A stretch of DNA of 64,000 nucleotides from Schistocerca nitens (taxonomy: Eukaryota > Arthropoda > Insecta > Orthoptera > Acrididae), in NCBI RefSeq assembly GCF_023898315.1, contig NC_064625.1:102534269-102598268 (forward strand), written 5' to 3'. Each line of letters opens with the position of its first letter. Positions within the stretch are counted from its first letter, which is position 1. This document shows, in pieces, positions 44,393 to 55,738 of the stretch. The position numbers and the translations under genes were made by a program. The notes beneath the pieces are model-generated. The model worked only from the letters and a program-made list of their open reading frames with translations. It had not been told where the DNA came from and did not search any database.

Positions 44393-44934
44393 CTTTTGCA
44401 AAGTTGCTCAGAATTTTGCTAGACAAAACTGTTGGGGCCACTAAAGACTCGGTGTTATGCCCACCCCATCGTGTAATATCAAGTGTTGGAATTCTTGCTT
44501 GGAGAAATTTGATGGTTCCTAAAATATGTTTGGTTAACAGCTTTGGTGATTCACCCTGTACCGCTTCAACTCTTCTATTAAATGGTCCGTTTTGTGTCAG
44601 AGACACCAAAACAACTGCCGTCTCCACCATGAAGCACTATTTTCATTTCACCCAAAGACGTTTCGACAAAGTTTTTGCAACTCAAAACGGGTTTCTCATC
44701 TTCGAAACTATGGGAAAACAACAAACGTATATTGTGGGTGTATAGTCATTCGTGGTGATTTTCGTCACTAACTATGCTGAAATATGTCAGCCCGTTGCCT
44801 TACTCAGTTTGCCTACGTATCTAAGTAATCAGCATGTCATGTACTGCACTTCCCTTCAGTTCCCAATAGTGACAGGCACTTTTCTCGGTTCGAGGAAATG
44901 GACATGGTGCACTCAACCTTTTGATGGCAACTTA

Positions 44935-45890
44935 CAAGGGAACCTCCCCATCGCACACCCCCCTCAGATTTAGTTATAAGTTGGCGCAGTGGATAGACCT
45001 TGAAAAACTGAACACAGATCAATCGAGAAAACAGGAAGAAGTTGTGTGGAACTATGAAAAAAATCAGTAAAATATACAAACTGAGTAGTCCATGCGAAGG
45101 TAGGCAACATCAGGGACGCTGGAAGACAAGCTGCTCCGTGGTCCCGTGGTTAGTGAGAGCAGCTACGGAACGAGATGTCCTAGGTTCAAGTCTTCCTTTG
45201 AGTGAAAATTATAATTTTTTATTTTCAGTTTATGTGACAAACTCTTACGTTGTCATCACTATTTTGGGAGTGATTATCACATCTACAAGAAAACCTAAAT
45301 CGGGCAAGGTAGAAGAATCTTTTTACCCATTCGCCTAGTGTACACGTTAGGTGGGTCGACAACATATTCCTGTCATGTGACGCACATGCCGTCACCAGTG
45401 TCGTGTAGCATGTATCAGACGTGTTTTCCCGTGTAGGAATCGGTTGACCTATGACCTTGCGATTCGGTTCCCATTGGAGAGGCACGTCCTTTCGTCTACT
45501 AATCGCACGGTTTTGCGGTGCGGTCGCAAAACACAGACACTAAACTTATTGCAGTGAACAGAAACGTCAATGAACGAACGGACAGATCATAACTTTGCGA
45601 AAATAAAGCAAGTAAAATTTTCAGTCGAGGGAAGACTTGAATCAAGGACCTCTCGGTCTGCAGCTACTCACGCTAACCACGGGACTACGGCGCTGCTGAG
45701 CTCGCGCTCTCCTTGATGTTGCCTATCTTGCGAATGAACTACTCAGTTTGTATATTTTACTTATTTTTTTCATAGTTCCACATAACTTCTTCCTGTTTTC
45801 TCGATTGATCTGTGTTCAGTTTTTCAAGGCCTATCTACTGTGCCAACTTATAACTAAATCTGAGGGGGGTGCGGTGGGGAGGTTCCCTTG
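44935..45890. mobile_element. Long-TIR element with tRNA-like arms, 3-bp TSD (copy 2)
   Basis: Same ends as the element at 32002, flanked by TTA (44932-44934 and 45891-45893). The non-palindromic centre lies in the opposite orientation relative to copy 1: ACGTGCCTCTCCAATGGGAAC is forward in copy 1 and its complement is at 45465-45490 here. The tRNA-like arms are kept (GTGGTTAGTGAGAGCAGC left, CTCACGCTAACCACGGG right). Confidence 0.88.
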
Positions 45891-46317
45891 TTAGCAAGAA
45901 CTAGCGCCTCCAAGGGCTAGAAATCCGACAACAGCAGTGAGAGCGATGCGCTGACCATATGTCCCTCCACAACGCATCCCAATGGAGTCATATGACAGAG
46001 GATGACACGGTGACCGGTCGATATTGCACCATCCTCTGGGCCCACCAAGCAGAATTTTTTTTCTACCATCTCACTTGCTTTGGGTTTCGCCAAATCGAAG
46101 TACTGTAATAAAGTAACATTTATAACGATCAGGAAACTTGTTGATGGCGGATTTTAAATTTCGCATGAGGCATAATTTCCAAGTGATGATTAAAGCATAA
46201 TAAATGTTATCATGTCACCTTAACTGCTCTGTCAGGTTTCAACTTCATCCAATACCTTCGCACACCCATGAATGTACCAAAGAATTACGTACTTCACCCC
46301 CGGAGACCAGTACACAC

Positions 46318-46518
46318 GCCGGCCGCAGTGGCCGAGCGGTTCTAGGCGCTTCACTCTGGAAACGCGAGACCACTACGGTCGCAGGTTCGAATTCTGCCTC
46401 GGGCATGGATGTGTGTGATGTCCTTAGGTTAGTTAGGTTTAAGTAGTTCTAAGTCTAGGGTACTGATGACGTCAGATGTTAAGTCCCATAATGCTCAGAA
46501 CCATTTTAACCATTTTTT
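46318..46518 (+). mobile_element. tRNA-headed SINE, common family
   Basis: Complete. The direct repeat accagtacacac lies at 46306-46317 and 46519-46530. Confidence 0.93.
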
Positions 46519-46534
46519 ACCAGTACACACACAT

Positions 46535-47105
46535 TGCAGTAAAAAGTAGTGCGAAACTGTTAGGTCGCGTTCCAGATATATGCGGGGTGTTTGTTTTGAC
46601 TTGGAAAAAGTAAATACCTCGAAATGTAGGCAATGTATGAAAAAACATGATCCAGAGGAAAAGTCAATATTACCTATGTCACTTCATGAGGCAGTGAGTT
46701 CAGCCCTATTCCGTAAAGAGGCAGGACGATTCCTTCCAACTTCATCGCGAATTTGGAGAAACCACGCATCGTTGTAACCAAAACAAATTGCAAATGCCAT
46801 GAGAAGCCAAACAAAACTGCTGAGCCCTGTCGAACTCTGTGTTGTACCAAACACCATGTGTCAGGACACGTAAGTAATGATGCAGCACAAAATGAGAAGC
46901 AGCATTATCGGCAGTGAAATCTTGTGTAAAATACAACAGACCGAATGCAGCTCAGTGCCAGGGGCACAACAATGAGAGCCACGACTTGCTACCTACCCTC
47001 ACCCCCAACAATAATAATTAATCCTGTTCGATGCGGAAATGTAAATGAGATGGCTAATATAATTTAGAAGGCAAAGGATTATCAAAGTATTGTAGGTACA
47101 GACAC
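46535..47105. other. No recognised feature
   Basis: A 65-codon frame at 46580 has no motif that I know. Confidence 0.4.
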
Positions 47106-47109
47106 TGAG

Positions 47110-47412
47110 ATTAGTGTATTGTTTCTTTCTCATAGTGATAGGTGTGAACTGAAGCTGTTTCACTGTAAGATTAATAGATTAGGGGAAGAAGTTATGGTAG
47201 CTGCAGGAACATTTTTTGTAAATTTGCAGATAGATTACGTTATATGTTGTTTTGACATGGAAGTTGTGAGGAGACACCGGAGGGCTTCTAACGTCATTCT
47301 AGGGAATGATTTCCGCCGTCGTTACCAGATGATGGTAGGTTATAGTACGTATGTTGTTCGGTTCAGTGAGTCAGCACACTACTTCGGCAGCATACATGCT
47401 CTTCAGTCGTGA
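47110..47412 (+). pseudogene. Possible LTR-retrotransposon protease relic
   Basis: An open frame of 97 codons contains NVILGNDFRRRYQMMVGYST, which resembles the C-terminal part of retroelement aspartic proteases (ILGxDF followed by a tyrosine-containing strand). The catalytic D-S/T-G region is not visible. Degraded related sequence may continue after the SINE at 47480. Assignment rests on one short motif. Confidence 0.35.
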
Positions 47413-47479
47413 GTAACTTGCAGAATGAGACCTCTTTCTGAAGCATATACATGGATGTGAAAAACTGACACACCTGTTA

Positions 47480-47697
47480 GAAATTGGTAATTTGTGGTAG
47501 GGTATTATGGGACGAAACTGCTGAGGTTATCGGTCCCTAAGATTACACACTACATAATCCAACTTACACTAACTTACGCTAAGTACGACACACACACACA
47601 CACACACCCATGCCCGAGGGAGGAGTCGAACCTCCGACGGGGAAACCTCGCGGACCGTGGCAAGACGCCCATAGACCTCGCGGTTACGCCGCGCGGC
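47480..47697 (-). mobile_element. tRNA-headed SINE, reverse, GGACCAAACTG family
   Basis: The head at the right end has reverse GGAGTCGAACCTCCGACGG and CGCGGTTACGCCGCGCGG. The tail at the left has GACGAAACTGCTGAGGTTATCGGTC. A short (AC)n lies inside. The direct repeat gacacacctgtta lies at 47467-47479 and 47698-47710. Confidence 0.92.
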
Positions 47698-48364
47698 GAC
47701 ACACCTGTTACAATCACTGGCAGTGTAGAAAAGTTCTCTGTACATATGTCAAAACCTGTACACTGCTCAGATCAGACTTTCTGGTTCTTGAAAGTCTGTA
47801 GGTTTATGTGAAATGTAATACCAGTTGGACAGAGTTAATGGGAAAGAAGTTTTGTGGTGCAGTGTGTACTGATAACTTTTGGAAAAGAGATATTTAGATT
47901 CCACGTGGAACAATCCTTGCTAGTGAGCAGAAAGTTGTAGAGGAAGTTTCTCAGTATGAAAATAAGTAAAAGAATAAGAGAAAGAAGGAGCTTCTAGTAA
48001 GAAAAGTTCGTGCAGTTGCACCCTCACTAAGAAATCAATCGTATCAAAAGTATGTGCCTCTGCTGCCACTGACGCCCCCTAACCCCCATTCCTCCTATGG
48101 GAAAGGGGCATATTTTTACATTAAAATACGGGAAATCTCCTATTCTATTGCAGATTCGTATTATACGCCAAACCTACGGTTTATCTAAAACAGTTTTTTT
48201 CATTCGTGGTGTTATGATTCTAATCGACAGTTATCATGATAGGTGGCCGATGATAAATAGAAACATATATTGCAGGTTTGGCAGTGAATTCGGTAAGGAG
48301 CTGGCTACATAGCCTTATGTGCAAAGACTGAAATAATTAGTAGTAATAGGTAAAAAACAATATA

Positions 48365-49794
48365 CACTCCTGGAAATTGAAATAAGAACACCGTGAATTC
48401 ATTGTCTCAGGAAGGGGAAACTTTATTGACACATTCCTGGGGTCAGATACATCACATGATCACACTGACAGAACCCCAGGCACATAGACACAGGCAACAG
48501 AGCATGCACAATGTCGGCACTAGTACAGTGTATATCCACCTTTCGCAGCAATGCAGGCTGCTATTCTCCCATGGAGACGATCGTAGAGATGCTGGATGTA
48601 GTCCTGTGGAACGGCTTGCCATGCCATTTCCACCTGGCGCCTCAGTTGGACCAGCGTTCGTGCTGGACGTGCAGACCGCGTGAGACGACGCTTCATCCAG
48701 TCCCAAACATGCTCAATGGGGGACAGATCCGGAGATCTTGCTGGCCAGGGTAGTTGACTTACACCTTCTAGAGCACGTTGGGTGGCACGGGATACATGCG
48801 GACGTGCATTGTCCTGTTGGAACAGCAAGTTCCCTTGCCGGTCTAGGAATGGTAGAACGATGGGTTCGATGACGGTTTGGATGTACCGTGCACTATTCAG
48901 TGTCCCCTCGACGATCACCAGTGGTGTACGGCCAGTGTAGAAGATCGCTCCCCACACCATGATGCCGGGTGTTGTCCCTGTGTGCCTCGGTCGTATGCAG
49001 TCCTCATTGTGGCGCTCACCTGCACGGCGCCAAACACGCATACGACCATCATTGGCACCAAGGCAGAAGCGACTCTCATCGCTGAAGACGACACGTCTCC
49101 ATTCGTCCCTCCATTCACGCCTGTCGCGACACCACTGGAGGCGGGCTGCACGATGTTGGGGCGTGAGCGGAAGACGGCCTAACGGTGTGCGGGACCGTAG
49201 CCCAGCTTCATGGAGACGGTTGCGAATGGTCCTCGCCGATACCCCAGGAGCAACAGTGTCCCTAATTTGCTGGGAAGTGGCGGTGCGGTCCCCTACGGCA
49301 CTGCGTAGGATCCTACGGCCTTGGCGTGCATCCGTGCGTCGCTGCGGTCCGGTCCCAGGTCGACGGGCACGTGCACCTTCCGCCGACCACTGGCGACAAC
49401 ATCGATGTACTGTGGAGACCTCACGCCCCACGTGTTGAGCAATTCGGCGGTACGTCCACCCGGCCTCCCGCATGCCCACTATACGCCCTCGCTCAAAGTC
49501 CGTCAACTGCACATACGGTTCACGTCCACGCTGTCGCGGCATGCTACCAGTGTTACAGTGTTAAAGACTGCGATGGAGCTCCGTATGCCACGGCAAACTG
49601 GCTGACACTGACGGCGGCGGTGCACAAATGCTGCGCAGCTAGCGCCATTCGACGGCCAACACCGCGGTTCCTGGTGTGTCCGCTGTGCCGTGCGTGTGAT
49701 CATTGCTTGTACAGCGCTCTCGCAGTGTCCGGAGCAAGTATGGTGGGTCTGACACACCGGTGTCAATGTGTTCTTTTTTCCATTTCCAGGAGTG
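48365..49794 (-). mobile_element. Tc1-like element, copy 3 (1430 bp), intact
   Basis: Same family as copies 1 and 2, reverse orientation. TA duplications lie at 48363-48364 and 49795-49796. It is 8 bp longer, owing to a short duplication (tgttacag) upstream of the transposase start near 49553. The terminal repeats are complete. Confidence 0.96.
48520..49542 (-). CDS. Tc1-like transposase, full-length, apparently intact
   Basis: Transposase of 340 residues that would bind the element's terminal repeats and perform cut-and-paste transposition into TA. The start MPRQRGREPYVQ is upstream of the helix-turn-helix region (LTDFERGRIVGM ... YRRIAQHVGREVSTVHRCC). A second DNA-binding part carries RRTDARQGRR. 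The catalytic residues are in FSDESRF, QQDNARPH and SPIEHVWDW, with 32 residues between the last two by my count, two short of the usual DD34E. The C-terminus is AAKGGYTLY. No stop or frameshift. Copies 1 and 2 in this window carry different nonsense codons, so this is the reference for both and a candidate active source. Confidence 0.9.
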   Translation of the reverse strand: MPRQRGREPYVQLTDFERGRIVGMREAGWTYRRIAQHVGREVSTVHRCCRQWSAEGARARRPGTGPQRRTDARQGRRILRSAVGDRTATSQQIRDTVAPGVSARTIRNRLHEAGLRSRTPLGRLPLTPQHRAARLQWCRDRREWRDEWRRVVFSDESRFCLGANDGRMRVWRRAGERHNEDCIRPRHTGTTPGIMVWGAIFYTGRTPLVIVEGTLNSARYIQTVIEPIVLPFLDRQGNLLFQQDNARPHVSRATQRALEGVSQLPWPARSPDLSPIEHVWDWMKRRLTRSARPARTLVQLRRQVEMAWQAVPQDYIQHLYDRLHGRIAACIAAKGGYTLY

Positions 49795-49799
49795 TATAT

Positions 49800-50072
49800 T
49801 GCACTGAACTTGTGTTACAGGCTTCTTCATATGCTGAATACATACAATTACAAACATTTAGAGAGGTATCACTTATGCCATACTTGACTAAGCGGCTTGT
49901 TAGAGTTTGCTTCCTATCAGCTGAAGGCTATGCTACATTCCCTAGCTAGAGACTTGTCACAAGCCGTGGAGCTGCGCCAGTCGCGACCTCGCGGGTCCAG
50001 CGATATCTGTTATCGACCGCGGTCGATATCTGCTGCCCCTAAGAAGTGTGGTATCGAACGTTGATAACACAC
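49800..50072 (-). mobile_element. Diverged LTR fragment
   Basis: Shares CAGCTGAAGGCTATGCTA (49918) and AAGTGTGGT...GATAACACAC (50045) with the LTR at 63149-63633 in the same order. The left side is cut by Tc1-like copy 3. Boundaries are approximate. Confidence 0.45.
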
Positions 50073-50521
50073 GTGGAACATGGCGCTGTGATCGGGGTCA
50101 GAGTTACGGCGGTTGAGCGCACGAACACTCAAATCAGCCACCCTGATGGTGAGATTCGAGAGGACTCATTGAAATCAAGCATTCTGATGATGTGAGGACT
50201 CACGAAAATCAACCCCGAAGTGAAGCGAAATCTACGTAACGTTAATTGTAGCTTAATTGCCGGACCTTAAAATGTCAAGACGTAAAAGTTTCACTGTGCA
50301 GTCTAATTTACACACAAAATCAAATTTTATCAACAGTATCCATTTATAGAACTAAGATCAAATGAGTCAATTCTCACTTGCAAAAACCGGAAAAATGGAA
50401 TTTCGCTCGATTATAGAGCAATCTACCAAGATGAAAAAAAAATATCTTTGATGAACCCTAGGTATTTGTGACGTAATAATAAAAAGTTGACTCATCATGG
50501 GGATAGGCGGATTAAGAATGG

Positions 50522-52310
50522 CCTACATCTACATCTACGTGATTTCTCTGCTATTGACAATAAAGTGCCTGGCAGAGGGTTCAATAAACCACCTTCAAGC
50601 TGTCTCTCTACCGTTCCACTCTCGAACGGCACGCGGGAAAAACGAGCACTTAAATTTTTCTGTGCGAGCCCTGATTTCTCTTATTTTATCGTGATGATCA
50701 TTTCTCTCTATGTAGGTGGGTGCCAACAGAATGTTTTCGGAATCAGAGGAGAAAACTGATGATTGAAATTTCGTGAGAAGATCCCGTCGCAACGAAAAAC
50801 GCCTTTGTTTTAATGATCGCCACTCCAATTCACGTATCATGTCTGTGACACTATCTCCCGTATTTCGCAATAATACAAAACGAGCTGCCCTTGTTTGTAC
50901 CTTTTATATATCATCCGTCAGTCCCACCTGATGCGGATCCCGCACCGCACAGCAATACAAGCGTGGTGTAAGCAGTCTCTTTAGTAGACCTGTTGCACCT
51001 TCTAAGCGTTCTGCCAATGAATCGCAGTCTTTGGTTTCCTCTAGCCACAGTATTATCTATATGACTGTTCCAATTTAAGTTACATGTAACTTTAATCCCT
51101 AAGTATTTAGTTGAATTTACAGCCTTCAGATTTGTGTGACTTGCCGCGTAATCGAAATTTAGCTGATTTCTTTTAGTAGTCATGTGAATAACTTCACACT
51201 TTTCCTTATTCAGGGTCAATTGCCACTTTTCGCACCATACAGATATCTTATCTAGATCATTTTGCAAGTCGCTTTGATCATCTGATGACTTTACAAGACG
51301 GTAAATGACAGCACCATCTGCAAACAATCTAAGACGGCTACTCATATTGTCTCCTATGTCGTTAACATAGATCAAGAACAATAGAGGGCTTATAACACTT
51401 CTTTGAGCAACGCCGGATATTACTTCTGTTTTACTCGATGATTTTCCGTCTATTACAACGAACTGTGACCTTTTTGACAGGAAATCACGAATCCAGTCGC
51501 ACAACTCAGGCGATACTCCGTAGGCACGCAGTTTGGTTACAAGACGCTTATGAGGAACGGTGTCGAAAGCCTTCTGGAAATCTAAAAATATGGAATCAAT
51601 TTGACATCCCCTGTCGACAGCACTTATTACTTCACGAGTATAAAGAGCTAGTTGTGTTTGACAAGGTTATTTTCTGAAACCGTGCTGACTATGTGTCAAT
51701 AAATCGTTTCCTTCGAGGTACTTCATAATGTTTGAATACAGTATATCTTCCAAAACCCTGCTGTAAATCGACTTTAGTGATACAGGCCTGTAATTCAGCG
51801 GGTTACTCCTACTTCCCTTTTTGGATATTGGTGTGACTTGAACAATTTTCCAGTCTTTAGGCACGGATCTTTCTGTGAGCGAGTGGTCGTGTATAATTGC
51901 TAAATATGGAGCTATTTTATCAGCATACTATGAGAGGAACCTGACTGGTATACAATCTGGACCGGAGGCCTTGCCTTTATTAATTGATTTAAGCTGCTTC
52001 GTTACTCCGAGTATATCTACTCTTATGTTTCTCATCTTGGCAGTTGTTCTTGATTGAAATTGGGTAATATTTACTTCGCCTTCTTTCGTCAAGGAGTTTC
52101 GGAAAACCGTGTTTAATAAAGCTGCTTTAGTGGCACTGTCATCAGTGACTTCACCGTTGTTATCGCGCAGTGAAGGTATTGATTGCGTCTTGCCACCGGT
52201 GCGCTTTACGTACGACCAGAATCTCTTTGGGTTTCCTGCCAGATTTCGAGACAGAATTTCGTCGTGGAAATTATTAAAAGCATCTCGCATTGAAGTACAT
52301 CACATCTAAC
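50522..52310 (-). pseudogene. Jockey/CR1-type LINE, 3' half, reverse strand
   Basis: The reverse-strand pieces run in this order. 52290-51928 has NPKRFWSYVKR and KASGPDCIPVRFL. 51864-51667 has LNYRPVSLKS and HSQHGFRK. 51504-50911 has RSQFVVIDGKSS, SPLLFLIYVNDIG, catalytic box FADGAV (second D to G) and WQLTLNKEKCE. 50870-50595 has KIREIRARTEKF and FFPRAVREWNG. The 3' end is a short GATGTA-type repeat (50522-50537). Frameshifts separate the pieces and the 5' end is lost at about 52310. Same clade as 31275, whose box is still FADD. Confidence 0.88.
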
Positions 52311-53000
52311 GGTTTCCGATCCATTCGGGCAATTCCCTCATGGATTTTTTTTTCTGTGTTAGTGTGTATGACTCCACATTAAGTCCCAGTGAACCACCTG
52401 AAACCAACTGGCCACAATGTCATTCTCTGTCAGATGGCGTGATTGGATGTGGTGTGGAGGGGTATGAGGTCGGTACACCACTCTCCTTGCTGTTGTCAGC
52501 TTTCCGAAGTATGATTTCGGTTCTTCTCAAGTAAATGCTCAGTTATCCTGAGTCCACTCTATTCCATCATCCAGTCAAGGAAAAATCCCTGCGAGTTCTG
52601 GGAAATGAACCTGAATGCTTCGTATAATACACGTAGATCGGTAAAGTATGGAGAAGAACATATGCACTTTATATTCAGGGTGTTTCACGTGCGACGCCTG
52701 GGGGGATGACCACAGCTCACACTGCAGCTTACAGGCTGTTGTCCCCTGCTTCTGCCGCAATACTGCTCCGGGTACATCCTCTGAGCTGAATGTAAACAGT
52801 GATGGAATCTATCTAAATTAACCTTACCTTTACTTACAGCAGGTGCTCAAAATAGGTTTCCTCTCTGACAAGAGCAGGCAGGAATCTTTTGAACACATTG
52901 AGAAATGACTAACTCGTGAGTCTCTGGCAATTTTTTTGCATATATCTTAGCATTTAACATCCCCGAAATCACATGGGTGTAAATCTGTACAATCAGGAGA

Positions 53001-53193
53001 GCCGGCCACTGGGACCGAGCGGTTCTAGGCGCTTCAATCCGGAACCACGCTGCTGCTACGGTCACAGGTTCGAATACTGTCTCGAGCATGGATGTATGTG
53101 ATGTCCTTAGGTTAGTTAGGTTCAAGTATTCTAAGTTCTAGGGGACTGATGACCTCAGATGTTAAGTCCCATAGTGCTCAGAGCCATTTAAAC
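53001..53193 (+). mobile_element. tRNA-headed SINE, common family
   Basis: Complete but with several changes in the head (GGTTCTAGGCGCTTCAATCC). The direct repeat caatcaggaga lies at 52990-53000 and 53194-53204. Confidence 0.92.
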
Positions 53194-53536
53194 CAATCAG
53201 GAGACTAGCGAAGTATCCTACCATCAAAAACACTTCGTATTACTGTCATAGAGGTATTGACGGTGTGTGGTCTTGCATTGTCCTGCATAAAGTAATCGTA
53301 GGTCTCTCGGTTAGAGGTTAGTCCTCTTAAAAGAAGATGCAATGTACTTACTGTTCACATACCTGTGGGGAGTCATTGTTTCATGCAAACAGATTGGCCC
53401 CATAATTCGTCTCTCACTATTTGCACACCACACTCCTGTTTTCACATCATTCAGGGATGTAACTGCTCAGGAGTTTCGGAACTCCAACGTCGATTTTTCT
53501 GCGAATGTACATAGCCTGACAAGCGTAGTCACGCTT

Positions 53537-53839
53537 ACGATAATGACACAGGTTGAAGCAATGAATTAAAATTTCTACCAGCGCCAGGATTCGAACCCAC
53601 ATCGTCTCACTCCGAGGCAGATGCGCTATCTGGTGCGCCACACATTCCCACAGGTTCATGGACTATCCTAGTATGTCTTCCTCATTGATAAAAATTTCAA
53701 TTTACACCTCAGCCCATTGCCGTTCCCCTTCTAAACTCGCCAGTGTGGTACAACGGGTAGCACATCTGCCTAGTAAGCACGAGACCTGGTGTTGGCACAA
53801 ATTTTAATTCTTTGCTTTAGTCTATGTCATTATCGTAGA
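53537..53839. repeat. Inverted pair of tRNA-like units
   Basis: The left unit is reverse (GATTCGAACCCACATCG, then GCGCTATCTGGTGCGCCAC). The right unit is forward (TGGTACAACGGGTAGCACATC). Outside them CGATAATGACA ... AATTAAAATTT pairs with AAATTTTAATT ... TGTCATTATCG. This is another head-to-head tRNA-like palindrome, of a different family from 4772 and 19891. No target duplication could be fixed. Confidence 0.75.
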
Positions 53840-54688
53840 TAAAGATGAGACTCCATATGTCTTAGGAACATCAAATACAACCATGCTTCATCAGAGAAAA
53901 ACGGTATTTCAATATGAAACTCCCCATCATGCACAGTTTTTTTCAGCAGGTGCTACTGCCACACCATTATGAATTGCTGAAAGGCGCAGTAATTTTCTCA
54001 GTCTACTTTGCGAGGCCTCTTCTGCCTCATCTAATTTATCTTCAGTTAAAACATTTTGTTCTCTAGACCTTCGTTCGCCTAGCATGGATCCAGTCTCTCG
54101 TCACTGATCTATGTATCGTCGAATCACTGGGAACGCGGACACCAAGAAATTTTCAAATGAATTCATGCTGACATTTCACATACGATTCTGATTTTGCTTA
54201 GGTCAAGAAACACTCGTTGATCCTTGGTATACACCAGAAACCTCAAAACACTCGTAAACTCAATCGCACAATATAGGATTCACACACACAGTGTTTGTCC
54301 GCGGACTGGGCCCAGTGATATACAGGCATGGGAACCTCCAGACTCAGTGCAGGCATCGTACGTGAAACATTCACGAGCAGAACACGACAAGTATTATAAC
54401 CGATTTCCCAGAAACTTCATTCAGAGGACGAAGGGTCAAAATACGCGAACACATGTCTTGGCTTAGCCTTAGATACTCTACTGCTACTGATAAAACGGCA
54501 ATGAATAATCTCAAGGTACTTTATGTGCCTTTTACCGCGTAAACAGCTCATCCTAAGTGGTGGCACAGTGACTAGCTTCGCGGCTTCAAACTTCTGCACC
54601 CTATGTTGGAAACCCGATTTTTATTTCTGTTTTCCATTTATCCGTCCATGCCCTTAACAGATTACAGCACGACGTTATTTCAGTAAAA

Positions 54689-55340
54689 CGGGTGATCAAA
54701 AAGTCAGTATAAAATTGAAAACTGAATAAATCACGGAATAATGTAGAAAGAGAGGTACAAATTGACACACATGCTTGGAATGACATGGGGTTTTATTAGA
54801 ACCAAAAAAATACAAAAGTTCAAAAAATTTCCGACAGATGGCACTTCATCTGATCAGAATAGCAATAATTAGCATAACAAAGTAAGATAAAGCAAAGATG
54901 ATGTTCTTTACAGGAAATGTTCAATATGTCCACCATCATTCCTCAACAATAGTGGTAGTCGAGGAATAATGTTGTGAAGAGCACTGTAAAGCATGCCCGG
55001 AGTTATGGTGAGGCATTGGCGTCGGATGTTGTCTTTCAGCATCCTTAGAGATGTCGGTCGATCACGATACACTTGCGACTTCAGGTAACCCCAAAGCCAA
55101 TAATCGCACGGATTGAGGTCTGGGGACCTGGGAGGCCAAGCATGACGAAAGTGGCGGCTGAGCACACGCCCATCACCAAACGACGCACGCAAGAGATCTT
55201 TCACGCGTCCAGCAATATGGGGTGGTTCTAATAAAACCCCATGTCATTCCAAGCATGTGTGTCAATTTGTACCTCTCTATCTACATTATTCCGTGGTTTA
55301 TTAAGTTTTCAAATTTATACTGACTTTTTGATCACCCAGT
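54689..55340 (-). mobile_element. Internally deleted mariner-type element, copy 2
   Basis: Reverse-orientation sister of 40394-41049. The reverse-strand frame 54908-55204 (98 codons, open) keeps SPDLNPCDYWLWGYLKSQVY and ends GGHIEHFL. The N-terminal two thirds and the first two catalytic residues are missing. Its 3' half is nearly identical to copy 1's. It is flanked by a perfect 17-bp inverted repeat (54669-54685 and 55342-55358). Confidence 0.88.
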
Positions 55341-55400
55341 ATACTGAAATAACGTCGTCCTTATTCGTTTAGTAATTGTATGTATGGTTAATGAATTTGC

Positions 55401-55738
55401 AGCGGCATTGCCGCAGTGGATACACCGGTTCCCGTGTGGTCACCGAAATTAAGCGCTGTCGGGCGTGGCCGGCGCATGGATGGGTGACCATCCAGCGTCC
55501 ATGCGCTGTTGCCATTTTTAGGGGTGCACTCAGCCTCGTGATGCCAATTGAGGAGCTACTCGACCGAATAGTAGCGGCTCCGGTCACAGAAAACCATCAT
55601 AACGTTCGGGAGAGCGGTGTGCTGACCCCACGCCCCTCCTATCCACAGCCTTCACTGAGGATGACACGGCGGTCGGATGGTCCCGATTGGCCACTTATGG
55701 CCTCAAGATGGAGTGCTTTTTTAATTAATTAAAAAAAA
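55401..55738 (+). mobile_element. 5S rRNA-derived SINE (SINE3-like)
   Basis: The first roughly 105 bp read like a 5S rRNA gene: GGATACACCGGTT, then GTCACCGAAATTAAGC, GTCGGGCGTGG and TGGATGGGTGACCATCC, which cover the internal promoter regions. The body follows (CCTCGTGATGCCAATTGAGG, AGTAGCGGCTCC, GGTGTGCTGACC) and a poly-T-like end (55727-55735). The body is shared with the tRNA-headed SINE at 60288-60606. Not a functional 5S gene: the 3' part of the 5S is missing and several conserved positions differ. Confidence 0.85.

Larger units (their letters stand above)
52676..54374 (-). mobile_element. Degraded DDE transposon with two nested insertions
   Basis: The termini are CAGGGTGTTTCACGTGCGACG at the left and, inverted, GAATGTTTCACGTACGATGCC at the right. 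The reverse strand has transposase traces: a first catalytic box reading like FSDEA (near 53897-53920) and further traces around 53400. It is interrupted by a SINE (53001-53193) and an inverted tRNA-like pair (53537-53839). The IS630/Tc1/mariner superfamily is likely; the spacing of catalytic residues cannot be read. Confidence 0.6.

Noticed and set aside
55401..55506. A functional 5S rRNA gene
   Set aside because: Only part of the 5S is present, with changes at conserved sites, and it is fused to a SINE body.
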